The translations under genes and the position numbers were made by a program. A model generated the notes under the pieces. That model did not search any database. It saw only the letters and a list, made by a program, of their open reading frames with translations, and was not told where the DNA came from. Of a stretch of DNA of 64,000 nt, positions 1-11,283 are shown piece by piece. Source of the DNA: Hirsutella rhossiliensis (taxonomy: Eukaryota > Ascomycota > Sordariomycetes > Hypocreales > Ophiocordycipitaceae); the NCBI RefSeq assembly GCF_020360975.1, contig NW_025408675.1:1178001-1242000 (forward strand), in the 5' to 3' direction. How positions within the stretch are numbered: position 1 is the first letter of the stretch; each line of letters starts with the position of its first letter.

Positions 1-3000
1 TCTCAAGCCGACTCCAACGGCTACACGGCGCTTCAGCGATATATCGACAGCGGCAAAAACGAAATGATTGATACCCTGTTGGATGAGGACAAGGTTGGAG
101 TCAAGACAGCTCTCAACCACCTGACCTTTTCTCCCCATAGCTGGAATCCCCAGACCAACTCTCCAATTCACAGCGCAGTGGAAAATGGAGACTCGCTACT
201 CGTGCTCAAACTGCTCAATGCTGGGGCGTTTCCGCATATTGACTTCGACACCTGGTCGAAATCCGCAAAGCTATCCACGCTTCGCTCCAGCTTGGGAGAT
301 TTGGAGGGCTCGCGGCGAAAGTACCAGCAATCCATGGAGCAACCGCTGATCACCGCTGTACGGTCCGGCAACACTAGTGCCGCAATAAAGCTGCTGGATA
401 GCGGCGCCGATCCAAACACGTTGACCTCGGAGTCTCAGTGCCTCCTCACGGACGAGTACATGTGTAGCTACACAAAAGGCACGTCGGCGTTGGACCTCGT
501 CAGAGATCTGATTCAGGAGTTGTCCAACTACAAGGGCGAAAAACCGTTCATGTGTGAACCTCGTCTGCAACCAGGAACCGACGAGTTTCTGCAGAAGATG
601 AAGCCAGGCACATACCAGCAATGGGTAGTGTCGGCCGACGTCAAGTCGATACGGGAAGCATTTGAGCGGGACGCGGCTATTTACCGAGCAGAAGTGAAGC
701 GCACCGAGACGTCGTGGGGCATAGACGAGAAAAGGGAGGCCATCGCAGAGGCGCTCTCCGGACTTGAGAAATTGGAGAGTGCCCTGGTCGCCAAGGGCGG
801 GAAGGTGTTCGTCGAGCTGTATCCCGACATTGATACTGAAAAGCGTACGAGCGCTTCCTGCGACCGTGAAACGGAGATGTCGAACAAGTACGAATTTGAA
901 TTCCGATTTACGTACGACAGCGACATGAATGAGACCAGAAGGGGCCAGTATATTGATCTGTGCGCTTATCCGTTCAAACCGTTTCGGAATGGAGACTGAC
1001 CGTTGCGTAGAATGGAGGCTGCTTGGATCGGAGACTTGAGTCGCATCAAAGCTTTGACTCTCGAAGCCTGCGGTCCCGAAAATAACAAGCCGCCTTTGAA
1101 GATTGCCATTACCGACAACTTTGGAAACTCGCCATTTTCTCTCGCCTTTCTCCAGGGCCCCCAGGATGTGGCTCAAGCTATCCTTGAGATCGTCGAGGCC
1201 CAGTGGTCGCTTCCAGAAGGCGAGCAAGTCCGTTTTAGGATTGGAAACGACGATGATGACGAGGAATACGATGACGAGGGCTCAGACGGCAATCCACGGC
1301 TAGTGCCCGAGAAGATGAACAGAAGCTTCACCATAGAAGACATTGGCAAGGTCTCCATGCTGGTCGAATCTCATGTTAAGCCGTTGGAAGTCCTCTGCAG
1401 TTCCGCTCCAAGCTTCCTGACTGACAAGGGGGAAATCGTCAAAGAGTTTGATAGTAGAAGCATGTTCATGCATGCGCTTGACACGGACGATGTCTCGAGG
1501 CTCCAGTTCCTGCTAGACATGGTCCAGCGCTTCTCCGGCCAGAGATTTGCGGGAGTCGAAGAGGAATCGAGCGAGATGTTCACCCTTCCGGAGTCTGACT
1601 TTACCTGGGCTCTTGCGAATGGAAAGACTCAGTTGCTTGGCCTCCTCATCAAGAGCGCCGGCGCTGGAATTCCGCTCGACGATTTGGTCAAGAAGAGCGG
1701 CGTTGAAATCAAGCAGAAGCCACGGTATTACCAAGGGTTGACTGTTTATGGGGTCAAAAGGTACTGTGATTGATTGGCCTTTCCATCTCGAAATACACTG
1801 CTGACTGTCGCTCTGACAGAAGGAGTTGGGCAACCGCCGGCCGGAACATGGCCACGGGGACGACTGGACTGAAAACACCGCCGCTTCTGCATGCTTCCCT
1901 TGGCGGATCGTTAGAAGGCGTCGAGTTCTTCTTGAGCGACACACCCCACCGACTGTACAGCGAATTTGGCAAGTCCCAGATAGCCCGCCAAGATTCCAGG
2001 CTGCGACATCTGGAAGAAGGGCCGGGAGGCCTTGATCGAACAATTGCAAGGTGGCTTGGCGCAGACAGTGGGTTTCGCTTTTCCTGATATCCGATGGTCT
2101 TCTTGGCTTACCATCGATACAGACGACCTGGTAATACACTGTGCTATTCTAAGCGAATCGACTGCGGAGTCACGGGTGCTTCTCGAGTACCTCGTGAGAG
2201 CGCGCCCAGAAAGCATCGAAAAGAAGACTACTGAAGGAGAGACGCCCTTGATGCTTGCCTGCAGACTCGGCCGCGTTGCGCATATCAAGGTGCTCCTCGA
2301 CGCAGACGCAGACCAGTCAACCCGGAACAAGAAGGGCGAGAATCTCCTTCACGCGGCACTCTGGGGCAATCCCACGGCCGCGAAAGTTAAGCATTTACTG
2401 GACATGTTTGATGCAGACCTGCGACGTCATCTGTTCAAACAGCGCAAGAGCCTCGGGGAGAACGGCACGACCCCGCTGCACAGCTGGATCTCTCAGGTTT
2501 GCGGCATGGATGCTGCCGTGGACAGTCTACGAGGATTTCCCTGCAGCATACAATTCGCCCTTCCTCCTAATGCCTACCGCAGCCGGGGGCTGGTGGTGGA
2601 GATGGCAAAGCTCTTGCTGGACTATTCGGGAGGCGAGGAATTGGACATGCTCAACGGCGCTGGCGAGACTTGCCTACACACAGCGGTCAAGAGCGAGATG
2701 ATTTCGCTTGTCAAGGTCCTTGTCGATTTCGAGCCTCAGCTGTTGCTACGCGAGAACGCTGTCGGCCGCACGCCTGCGGAGCTCGCACACGACCAGCTGC
2801 AAAATCAAATCTTTGAGAGGCCTACGCCGCAGTACAGCAACAACCAACAGAACAAGTTGCAGGAACTTCCGGGCAAGTCGCCCGGCGACTTCGTCGACAA
2901 GGCCATGTTCAGGAGCAGGTCAATTCGGGAACTCAGGTCCGGAACGGAGTCTCTCGGGCTCAGCGGCGACTATGGTGTCGACGCTGTTGGGCCCATCTCG

Positions 3001-3381
3001 TTCGCTCTTGGCCGTGGAGAAGGGTGGCCTGGGTCGTACTTGTCCTCTGCCGATCTGAAAAGGATTACTTGGGACCTGTGTTCCACCGCTCTGGCGAAGC
3101 GGCCCGGCAAGCGCAGACTGGTGAGTCTGAACGAGGCCAACGATGTTGCCAGGAGATTGGGCGAAAGGCACACGGGGTCCCGGTATTTCAGCGTCCGGCC
3201 TCGCAACGACAACGACGACAACCGGTCGCAGGACGGGAAAGACGACGATGACACGCGCGACTTTGTCGTCAGGACGTTGCCGAGCCGCCTGAACTTGGCT
3301 TGGAAGTTTTCTCCGTTCGAGAGAGAGATGCTTGGTATGCCAGAGCACGATACGGCGGAGAGCGAAGGACGGCCTGAGTAG
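1..3381 (+). CDS. Large ankyrin-repeat protein, 5' end missing
   Basis: The reading frame is open from base 1, so the N-terminus lies outside the window. My model is exons 1-959, 1011-1760, 1820-2067 and 2123-3381, giving 1071 residues to a TAG at 3379-3381. Read without splicing, the region seems broken: TGA at 997, TGA at 1771 and a frame change near 2085. Each problem falls in a short candidate intron (51, 59 and 55 nt) with GT-AG ends; the first has a CTGAC branch site 13 nt before its acceptor. After splicing the text runs smoothly (YIDL-MEAAWIGDL, GVKR-RSWATAGRN, WLGADN-DDLVIHC). Ankyrin-type units are visible, such as NSPIHSAVENGDS, ETPLMLACRLGR, ENLLHAALWG and ETCLHTAVKSEM. An acidic run (DDDDEEYDDEGSD) follows the second exon's start. 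It is probably an intracellular scaffold. No enzyme domain is seen and the precise function is unknown. Confidence 0.75.
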
Positions 3382-3879
3382 GGTCGTCCCTTGGCATTCG
3401 AGGGTTTATTATTGTGCAAACAGGCTGCACGCACCCGGGCTTCTGAAGGTTTTCACAATTCGAGAGCAGCTGGAATGATTTGTCTGCATATTTAATTTTG
3501 ATGCTTAAGCTGGTAGGTAGGAGGATATTTGACCCTCGGCCATCTCATTGTCGATATCTGGTTTCCGTTGACGCCATCGTGACGCCATCGTGGCGAATGT
3601 CACGACAGTCGTATCGCATCCTTCAGACGGATGAGATGCAGGACCCGGCCGCCCCTGCCGCTACCTCGGCAGACAGCAGCAGGGATACGGTGTTGCCGTG
3701 GATGCAGACGCATTGCAGTTATAAAAGGATGAGCGCCAACTTGGCACCGGTGGCCTTGAGTCGCGCCTCGCCTCGCCGGCTTCCCGAACGGCATCGACCA
3801 AGTTGATTGGTGGCTGCAGACAAAGACGCCCGTCAAGGCCCTGGCAGTACTGGTGCTCCGAGCAAGGAAATCTTGTACT
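3382..3879. other. Intergenic, nothing recognised
   Basis: This stretch follows the ankyrin gene stop. Short ORFs on both strands show no familiar motif. A small direct duplication (GACGCCATCGT twice) lies near 3570-3595. Confidence 0.5.
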
Positions 3880-4345
3880 GACGGCGAGCTTGTGATTTCT
3901 GATATAGAGCTCGACATTGCGACGGGAGAGATCCTCTTCTAGTGGCATGGCCTCGACCATGTCTCACTAGATGGTAAGCCTTCCGCCCCCCCTATTTATT
4001 GGCGTGAATCTTACTCATGTTATAACACTCGGCCCGCCTTCAGACAGCAAGCTGCTTCTGCCTCGAGAACTGGTGGGAACGGCCACAACAGCTCCACGCC
4101 TGGGGCTACTTCCCCATCAACTCGATTGCCAAGGGGGACGGCCACTATCTCGTCTTGGCCCAGCACGCGTCGACCGTCTTCAAGATCAACGACACCGACG
4201 GGGGCATCATCTGGCGCCTGGGCGGCAGCAGGACCGACTTTGAGCTCGGCCCGGACGTCGAGTTTGGCTTCTAGCACCACGCGGGCTACCTGCTCGGCGG
4301 CAACCAGGTCAGGCAGCTCTGTCGGCGAGCCTTGCGACGGAGCGG
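3880..4345 (+). pseudogene. Arylsulfotransferase-like (ASST family) gene relic
   Basis: Two pieces resemble the fungal arylsulfotransferase-like family. Around 3885-3973 the frame reads ELVISDIELDIATGEILF, a stop, then WHGLDHVSLDG. A likely intron follows (GTAAGC at 3974 to an AG near 4043). Around 4080-4275 the frame reads AWGYFPINSIAKGDG, then AQHASTVFKINDTDGG, then IIWRLGGSRTDF, then DVEFGF, a stop, and HHAGYL. In the intact family the stop positions usually hold Gln or Glu (FQHHARYL is typical). Both stops are TAG, as expected from a CAG to TAG change. I could not follow the N-terminal third or the C-terminal half, so this is a decayed fragment. The family call rests on remembered motifs; limits are approximate. 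Confidence 0.65.
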
Positions 4346-5802
4346 ATCTTGTTGTGGCCAAGACAAAAAGATATTCCAATCTTCAACGCGAGAGGGTTAG
4401 TCGTCACGCCGCTGAAGCCGATGCTGTGTGCCAGCCTGATGGAGATGACGACAGCCTGGATCGAGTAGAGTGTTGAGATGGGTGTCTCAGCATTCCCTTA
4501 ATCGTCACACAAGAGTCCAGTCTACGTGACGGGCTTTTGAGAAAGCGCCCGTCGTCTGGGACTCGGAGCATCCCACGGTAATGCTTCTCGACCATGGCCC
4601 CGTCAAAAGCTGCTCGTCAGAGAACGCCAGGTTGGAAAGCTATTGCTCTTCAACCTCGCTCGACTAGCCGTAGTTAAGTTTCTGCACACGGTCATTGCTG
4701 TTCAAGACGGTCCACAGCATCGTCTTATGCTCCCACTGTCAGGATGCAGGATGTTGTGGCAAAAGACTTGCACTGAGAACAGACAGATAGAGGGCCAGCC
4801 ACAGGGAATGTACCACACTTCCAGAGGTCCAGAAATTGTCACACTGCCCGAAAGGTAGACTATTGCAAGGCCTTATGATTCAGGAGCTCCAGGTGAAAGC
4901 GGATAATGGTCCTCGCATGACGGCGGGATGGCCGGGTTGGGCTGGCCGTAGACCCAGGGCAGAGATGGGCTGCTCATGTCGCAGTTGATGGAAGACATCT
5001 CGGCATGCCTGCGGTACCTTCGGCAGCGACAGTCGTTCCATTGAGGATAGCAAGAACCGCTTTTTCATCCCCAGGCCAGCGACTCGAGAGCCCTGATGGT
5101 TGGTCCGGGCTGGCTACCATGCCGGCTTGCCATCCCCGCCGCAAGCCCGACAGAGGACAAGGGCTTCTCTTCCGGGTTTGGCGACGCAGGACTGTAAGAA
5201 GCCGTCGACCCTTCGGTTCCAGGAGGCGTGGCAGGTCCTGCGAGTGACTGAGCGGCCACATTCGATCTGCCTGGACACGCCGTGGGCCGCTTCCGGGAGA
5301 TGCGACGGCCTTGAGGACTCGGCAGACTTGGTTGTGCTGGTGGGAGACGGTAGACGTTTTGATGACTTGGGGCCAGACAAAAGCCGCCTGAGAGATATGG
5401 TCACCGGAGGACGACGGTTGACAGTAGAAGGCGATGTCGTGCTCAGGTTCGGCGGGGCTTGAATGACGATGCGAGATGATGGCAGCCCGGGGCAAATCTG
5501 CAACTAAGTAGCCTAGCCGCTGACACGCGGGGACTACTCTTGCCTACCTACGGTCGAAGCGGTAGCAGGAGGAATATGTGTTGAAAGCCGTGGCACCGTC
5601 ACCTGTAAATGACTCCTCCGGGGATTGTTGCGCTGTTGTTCTTACACTAGGCATGACGGTAGCAGAGGCCTCTTCTTCAACTCACCCCGTGTCAATCCGC
5701 CAGCTATGCTCGACTCCTGAAAACAAATGATACCCTCTTCTCTGTGTTGCTTCATTTTCATATACATAAAACACTGACCCAGCGCGACACACTCACCCGC
5801 CT
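4346..5802. other. Intergenic, possibly more decayed sequence
   Basis: Several mid-sized overlapping ORFs occur on both strands at 4974-5503, but none matches a family I recognise, and the longest (173 codons, minus) lacks a credible start context or domain. The stretch may include further eroded pieces of the sulfotransferase-like gene, which I cannot show. Confidence 0.4.
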
Positions 5803-6492
5803 TCACGACACGTACGACGTGGGTTGGGGCGCACCGTCCCCCCAGATGCCCACAACAGCCATGGCAAATCCAAGCGCCGCAAGGCCCGTCCGGACCACGT
5901 AGCCCCTGGCAAGACTCTCCACCTCGACCCTGACCTCCTCACCATTCATGTCGTCAATCTCTTCCTCGCTCGCGGCCTCGCTGTGCACATCGCCAAGAAC
6001 CTCGTAGCTCGCCTCCATCCTGCCGCGAGCAGATGCTTTCTTGGCGGCTGGCTTGGTGGCGGCACGCGGCCCAGGGCTGGGTAGAAGACGAGGCGCAGCC
6101 GTGGAGAGAACGGCGAGGAGCGAGGTGTAGACGAGGTACGGGTGGCGGGCGGAGCGAGGAGAGAGGACGAAGGAGAGGAAGAGAGGGGCCGAGGCGAGGG
6201 CCGTGAGGGCGTAGATGGGCGTTTTCAGGCTGTTCCGTAGCGACGTCACGGCTTGGGACGCGGAGACGGACGAGGACAGCTGGAGGAGGCTCGGCAGCGT
6301 GAGGGTTGAGACGGTGTAAGAGACGCCCTGGACGATTGCATGGTCAGCCGACATGCACCTCTCGCTGCCCACACTGTCCAAGCGCAGGTTACGAGTAGCT
6401 CTCGGGAGATGGGGACGAACCGTCAGCAGGCCGAGGGACACGGTGCCCACAAACTTGAGGAGCCCAACCGCCCTTGCGCCGGCGCACACCAT
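5803..6492 (-). CDS. ATG33: Atg33-like membrane protein (mitophagy)
   Basis: Two exons: 6421-6492 and 5803-6327, giving 198 residues, close to the 197 of yeast Atg33. The 93-nt intron (6328-6420, GTTCGT...CAG) is placed because splicing restores the continuous stretch KFVGTVSLGLLT-GVSYTVSTLTLPSL, while reading through inserts unrelated sequence. The start is the ATG just before VCAGARAVGLLKF; the open frame extends further upstream but is low-complexity there. Hydrophobic segments cover the N-terminus (about residues 8-32), about 57-85 and 92-110, and the extreme C-terminus; between them is an acidic loop (SEAASEEEIDDMNGEE). Yeast Atg33 sits in the mitochondrial outer membrane and promotes selective mitophagy; that role is inferred here from resemblance only. 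It could instead be another small fungal membrane family. Confidence 0.6.
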   Translation of the reverse strand: MVCAGARAVGLLKFVGTVSLGLLTVRPHLPRATRNLRLDSVGSERCMSADHAIVQGVSYTVSTLTLPSLLQLSSSVSASQAVTSLRNSLKTPIYALTALASAPLFLSFVLSPRSARHPYLVYTSLLAVLSTAAPRLLPSPGPRAATKPAAKKASARGRMEASYEVLGDVHSEAASEEEIDDMNGEEVRVEVESLARGYVVRTGLAALGFAMAVVGIWGDGAPQPTSYVS

Positions 6493-7558
6493 GGCTGCTG
6501 CTGCTGCTGCTTTGGTGCTTCGGATGATGATGCCGCGGCTGTCGCTGCTGCTCGCAAAGCTCGATCGAAGGGGGTGTTGGATTGCACGCCAGGTCACGCA
6601 GAGTTCAAAGAGTGCGAGTCTCGACGATGGGGAGAGAGCGAGGAGGAGGGGAGGGTGAGGGGAGAGAGCGCTGGGCCGCTGCAGTGGAGCCTTCGACGTC
6701 AAAGAAGGCGGGTGAGCTGGCGCCGTCGCCATTGGCCCGCGACAGACCCACCGTGGCTTAGCTCATCCGACGAGGGCCCGACTTATCGTGACACCTCTTA
6801 TCGCTCTCTTTTCATGCCCTCGCTTCTTCTCAAATTTTCCTCTTCCTTCACCCTCTACACCTCCATGATAGCCAAACAGCAAAAAAAACACGCACATCAA
6901 CTGTGAGTTGCCCCTCTTCCCTTCCTTAGCTCAGTTGTCACCCTCCAATCTCGCATGATGAATCATTTTTCTACAACCCCAAAGAAAATCACAGGAAGAG
7001 CCGTCTTAGACGCCCCTCGGGCAACTTCCCGCGCAGCCCCGGCCGTCGACTTCTGCCCCGGTAGATTTCGGCACCGGTAGCTGTGCGGTGCCCCTTGGCT
7101 TGCCTTCGACTAGGACTCCGGCCCCGGGTCGATCCCGTCGCCGACACCGGGTGTCTGCATCGTCATATGCATCGACACTCCGGGGTGACAGAGGATCCCC
7201 GGGTGCTGGCCTGTCGAGGGCGGTGAGGGGAGTGGTGCTTATAAAGCGGGTTTCTGATATTGAGATTATGTTGGCGACACTTTGCCTTTTAGCCCTGGTG
7301 CTAGGTGCCACATCAGATGCGAACCTGAACTAAGTGCTGACTTGGACAAGAATCTTCTAGGTCTCCCGGCTTGCGCAAGAGAGCTCCGGCTTCACGTGGA
7401 TGTGTCCCTCAGTCGGCCCATGTGCCTGCAACTAGCTCAGCACTGAAAAATATACCTCCCGATTCCTTTGACCATGATCGAGTTACCCCCTGCGCCCTCA
7501 CGCTTGCTCTAAAACGCCATTGAAACACGTGTAGCCAAGCCAGTCAGTAGTCATGTAT
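6493..7558. other. Intergenic between Atg33-like and MPH1 genes
   Basis: This is upstream DNA of the Atg33-like gene and downstream DNA of MPH1. It includes pyrimidine-rich tracts near 6790-6860 and one CACGTG at 7525. No gene is supported; small ORFs at 7006-7333 have no recognisable content. Confidence 0.6.
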
Positions 7559-10500
7559 TTACTCGTCGCTGTCGCTTTCCACCAGTCGCCGGCGAACTCG
7601 AGCCGCTCTTCTCGCTTGACCGTCCCTCGGCTCTGGTTCTGACCCATCGCTCCGATTGCCTCGCTTGGACGCTTGCGGTGTGCCAACCAGCTCTGCTAGG
7701 TCAGGAATGTCCTCGCTTTCCTGGGTTGCAGGAAACCGGGAAGGCACAAAGAACGGCTTGTCTGCCCGACCTCGAGGGGTGCTCCGGCTAGTAGCGGATA
7801 TGGGAGACGTGGCTTGCGAATCCAGTATACTCGATGTCGCCTGATTGTCCCCCACAACAAAGTCCAGCAGATCTGCTCCCGAGTCGGAATCGCTACTCGC
7901 CATGATATCACTGTCCCGTTCGCAGTCGTCTCCCACCTCATCGCTGTTGATGCCTCTCGCCCTCTTCCGCCGTCCCCCTTGTGACCTACCTTTTGGCTTT
8001 CGGCCTCGCCCGGGTTGGCTCTTGTGGCGTTTGGAAACCATCTCTTCTTCCCCCTCGGAGCCCATCTGTTCTGATTCCGGGGAGGCTGTGACTTGCGACA
8101 TCTTCCTCTTCCGTTGAGGCTCGTCCCTCTTGCTTCCAAGGACCGAGAATCTCCCCCGGGCAGTTTGCTTCTTGGTCGTAGCGAGTGACTCAACCTTGTC
8201 GTCGCTGTCTTCCTCTCCGTCCGAGCGCACAAAGGGCCTGACAGGAATCTCCCGGTAGTTACTCCCGTCCACCTCCCGGCAAGGTCTCACCAATTCGTCA
8301 GGGTTCAGACCCATCTTGCCTAGGGCTTTAACGCATCGCCGCGTATGGGTACTGTGCTTTACCTTGACGACTGGCTGTAGTCCCCTTTGCAGGTGCGGAT
8401 GCGAGACCATGCTAGGCATGTCTGTCTCCTCAACCACGCTATGGTTGAAAGGCAGATCGCGATAGGACCGGTTCAGCTCCTGGAGGTCCTCGCTGGTGAG
8501 CACCACCTTCTCCAAACCGGGCACATCGGCAACATTGTCAAGTTCTGCATCTCGCCGCCGCTTCGCCGCGCCTGCCTTTGGCGCCTGCTTCATCAAGTGC
8601 GCCACCGATTGAAAGCCTGTCTCCACGCCGTCGGGCATATGGAACTTCTTTGGCGGTTTCTTCTTGCCCGGTGGCGCGCGGCGCTTCTTGGGCTCCGGCA
8701 AGGACTGGTCCTGGGAGTTTTCCACCGGAATATCCACATGTCGCTTATCCACCTCCGGGCGGGCATCTCTTGGAACAATGCGCGTCGAGAGATCGAAGCG
8801 AAAGTTGAACCGGCTGCCCTCGCAGATGAGGCTTTGCATCTTCTCGTAACTGTCCTTGGACTTGGCAAACTGGTCTTCCTCCTTTCCCCTCATCAGGAGA
8901 AGAGTGATGTTGCCCGCTCGTTTTCGACCAGTTCGTCCCATCCGCTGCAGCATCCGAATCGGTGACGCGGATGCGTCATAGCAGACGATGAGGTCGACCT
9001 GCCCAATGTCCAAACCCTCTTCGCCGATCGAGGTGGCAACGAGGACATTGAAGTCTCCCTTCTTGAATCTGTCAATGGTCTGGATCTGCTGTGCCTGTTT
9101 CATGCCTTCACCGCGCTTGCCATCCGCCTGCCCGACAAAGACACTAGCTTTGATGAGTGGCCGATGCTTGTTGAGTATCCGCACGATGTCCTCTGCTGAG
9201 TCGCGATACTCGCTGAATACAATGACGCGCGTCGCTGAGCCTTCGCCCTTGTCCATGAAATGGTTCAGGACGACGTCTGCCAAAGCCGTCAACTTGGGGT
9301 GGCCAACGAAGCCGTCCATTTTAAGCCACATTGAGACCTTGTTCATCATTTCTTGGAAGCTGGGGTGCTCGACGAGCTGGCGCTTGTACTTCGATCCCTT
9401 CTCCCCTCTGCCCTCCTGTTCACTGCGAAAGTCGACCATGTTGTCGTAAAATGGCTTGATGCCGTGGAAGTTGAGGAGTTTAATAGAGTGGGCGAGGCCG
9501 GTCAGGACGCTGAAGATGGCTCGCATCATGAACTGGACGCCCTGGTTCACGTGCTGCCCCCGCGTGGCAAACCATTCCTTCTGCGCTTGCATCAAGCCGT
9601 ACGCCGTCAGTGCCATGGGATTTCGCCCGTAGTAGATGTTCTGCGAGCCCAACTTGTCCACGAGCGGCTTGAGCGCCTCTGTGAACAACTCACAAACCAG
9701 GTTCATTTCATCCGAGGGGTCGAGGACCATGGGATCGATGTTCCTTTGATGCACGTATTGCCGGATATCGATGGAGTCCTCGGTCCGGATTTCGCAGTGA
9801 GATATGCCTAGGTTGTCGATGACCTCTTGCACGGTCTCAATCTTGGACCCCGGCGTCGCGGTCAGGGCCAAAACACGGAAGCTCTTTGAGAAACGACGGA
9901 TGAGCTTGGTCACCTTTGCGTATGCATACTCTCCCACGGCGCGATGCGCCTCGTCGACGACTAAAAGCGCTATACTCTTCGGGTCGGCGTAGCCATGGGA
10001 AAGATCGTTGAGTAGAGTCTGCGGTGTCATGAAGAAGACACGCTTCGTCGCCCATTCGTCCACGCGCAACGCCGGCGGGATATCGCCTGTCAGGAGCGTC
10101 GTCTGGGAGCGGGGAATCCCCGCAATGTTGTAGCAGGCATCAACCTGCTGTGCCACGAGAGGCTTGGTTGGGGCCACGAAGACCAATTTGGCTGACTTTG
10201 TCCATCTGTAAAAGTTCAACATGACCGTGGCCGCGATAAAGGTCTTGCCCAGTCCTGTTGGCAACGCCACGAGCGTGTTGTTGAACAAGCTGTTCTTTAC
10301 GATGCTGAACTGGTAGTCCCGAATGGCGCCAAGATTCGTTGGATAAACCCAGGTCTTCATGGCTTCTGGGTCGAGTTCATGATGGCTTGGCTCCTCTCGC
10401 GGTAGGTCGGCTCGAAAGACACGCGAAGTCGTCGACACGGGCTGCTGGGAAGGTTCCTGAGTGACTTCGGTACCCCACAGGGTCGTTTGTCGGTAAGTTG

Positions 10501-10804
10501 AAGAATCAACGCGCTTGAAGCCCCTATTTCTGGCCGGACGATTTGATCCTTGTATTTCCGGGGCCGCATTCCGCGAACGCTGCTCAACGGGTTCCGGCGA
10601 TGAGAATGCATCGGATGGCAAATCTTGAAGCTCCGATGCCGCAGCGGACGCGGCGGCTTGCGGGAAGGCAGGTCTTTGGTATCTCTTTGAGGTGTTCAAG
10701 GCCGGTGAGGGAGCGAGCCTCCCCCCACGAGACGACGATACCTGCTCAAAGGCCGTGAGAAAGTCCTCGTCCGCGATATCATCATCAAATTCGTCGGCTT
10801 CCAT
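7559..10804 (-). CDS. MPH1: ATP-dependent 3'-5' DNA helicase Mph1 (FANCM family)
   Basis: One exon, 1081 residues, the usual size for this family. The start is the ATG opening MEADEFDDDIADEDFL; the frame continues upstream but that part is not family-like. An acidic and Ser-rich N-terminus precedes the superfamily 2 helicase core. Visible motifs are LPTGLGKT (Walker A, about 181-188), VDEAH (Walker B, about 283-287), LALTATPGS (motif III), VIVFSEYRDSAEDI, VATSIGEEGLDIG (motif V) and QRMGRTGRKR (motif VI). The family's helical insert lies between the two RecA lobes. The C-terminal third is basic and Ser/Lys-rich with likely nuclear localisation patches. Mph1 unwinds D-loops and remodels stalled forks, channelling repair away from crossover in the nucleus. 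It is divergent from MEX67, with a LINE relic between them. Confidence 0.95.
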   Translation of the reverse strand: MEADEFDDDIADEDFLTAFEQVSSSRGGRLAPSPALNTSKRYQRPAFPQAAASAAASELQDLPSDAFSSPEPVEQRSRNAAPEIQGSNRPARNRGFKRVDSSTYRQTTLWGTEVTQEPSQQPVSTTSRVFRADLPREEPSHHELDPEAMKTWVYPTNLGAIRDYQFSIVKNSLFNNTLVALPTGLGKTFIAATVMLNFYRWTKSAKLVFVAPTKPLVAQQVDACYNIAGIPRSQTTLLTGDIPPALRVDEWATKRVFFMTPQTLLNDLSHGYADPKSIALLVVDEAHRAVGEYAYAKVTKLIRRFSKSFRVLALTATPGSKIETVQEVIDNLGISHCEIRTEDSIDIRQYVHQRNIDPMVLDPSDEMNLVCELFTEALKPLVDKLGSQNIYYGRNPMALTAYGLMQAQKEWFATRGQHVNQGVQFMMRAIFSVLTGLAHSIKLLNFHGIKPFYDNMVDFRSEQEGRGEKGSKYKRQLVEHPSFQEMMNKVSMWLKMDGFVGHPKLTALADVVLNHFMDKGEGSATRVIVFSEYRDSAEDIVRILNKHRPLIKASVFVGQADGKRGEGMKQAQQIQTIDRFKKGDFNVLVATSIGEEGLDIGQVDLIVCYDASASPIRMLQRMGRTGRKRAGNITLLLMRGKEEDQFAKSKDSYEKMQSLICEGSRFNFRFDLSTRIVPRDARPEVDKRHVDIPVENSQDQSLPEPKKRRAPPGKKKPPKKFHMPDGVETGFQSVAHLMKQAPKAGAAKRRRDAELDNVADVPGLEKVVLTSEDLQELNRSYRDLPFNHSVVEETDMPSMVSHPHLQRGLQPVVKVKHSTHTRRCVKALGKMGLNPDELVRPCREVDGSNYREIPVRPFVRSDGEEDSDDKVESLATTKKQTARGRFSVLGSKRDEPQRKRKMSQVTASPESEQMGSEGEEEMVSKRHKSQPGRGRKPKGRSQGGRRKRARGINSDEVGDDCERDSDIMASSDSDSGADLLDFVVGDNQATSSILDSQATSPISATSRSTPRGRADKPFFVPSRFPATQESEDIPDLAELVGTPQASKRGNRSDGSEPEPRDGQARRAARVRRRLVESDSDE

Positions 10805-11268
10805 GGCTGCAGCGTGTTGGGTGTTTTGGCTGGTGAGAAGCGTAGAAGCCGGCTTTCCCCGGAGCTCGCCCCTCACGTTAGTGTCATGCCGGAGTCTTGC
10901 GGCAGTGGTGCTGTGAGGCTGCTTGCTCTGCAATGAGTGCAGTGGCGATGCATGTCGAGCGCGACTTGAGACGCGAAGCTGATGCCGTGTCACGTGAGGT
11001 AATATACATGCATTGGTCTGGCGCAGCCCAGTCGATTAGTACCTACAGTACCTACCTTAGGTAGGTAGGTGGTAATGGGTTCCAAGTCGATACGATACGT
11101 ACAGTACCCATTTGCCGGAACTGACAGTGACTCTACAGATGCACGGATGCAGAACATCAGATGAAGTCCATCTCCGCTCAAAACAAGGAGCTTGTTTCTC
11201 CCAACGTGTAGCTTGTTTGTTCGTCGGTGAACTGCCTTTTTAAGTGACCTACCTCAAGCGCCTCGGCT
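10805..11268. other. Upstream region of MPH1
   Basis: Promoter-side DNA for MPH1. It holds a CACGTG at 10991 and a TACCTA/TAGGTA-rich inverted stretch at 11038-11070, a motif that recurs in other intergenic regions here. No gene is supported. Confidence 0.5.
11038..11070. repeat. TACCTA/TAGGTA-rich imperfect palindrome
   Basis: The bases read as alternating ACCTAC, AGTACC and TAGGTAGG units that can fold back on themselves. Similar clusters occur near 18230-18320, 18991-19035, 19108-19137, 24364-24382 and 28735-28790. Confidence 0.6.
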
Positions 11269-11283
11269 ATCCCGAGGGGATAG
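11269..11283. repeat. Left target-site duplication of the LINE (15 bp)
   Basis: ATCCCGAGGGGATAG here is repeated exactly at 13045-13059. The two copies bracket the LINE fragment, as expected for target-primed reverse transcription. Confidence 0.85.

Noticed and set aside
1..3381. Ankyrin gene as a pseudogene with two stops and a frameshift
   Set aside because: All three faults fall inside short GT-AG introns whose removal restores continuous family-like sequence.
4974..5495. 173-codon minus-strand ORF as a gene
   Set aside because: No domain, and overlapping ORFs on both strands look equally random.
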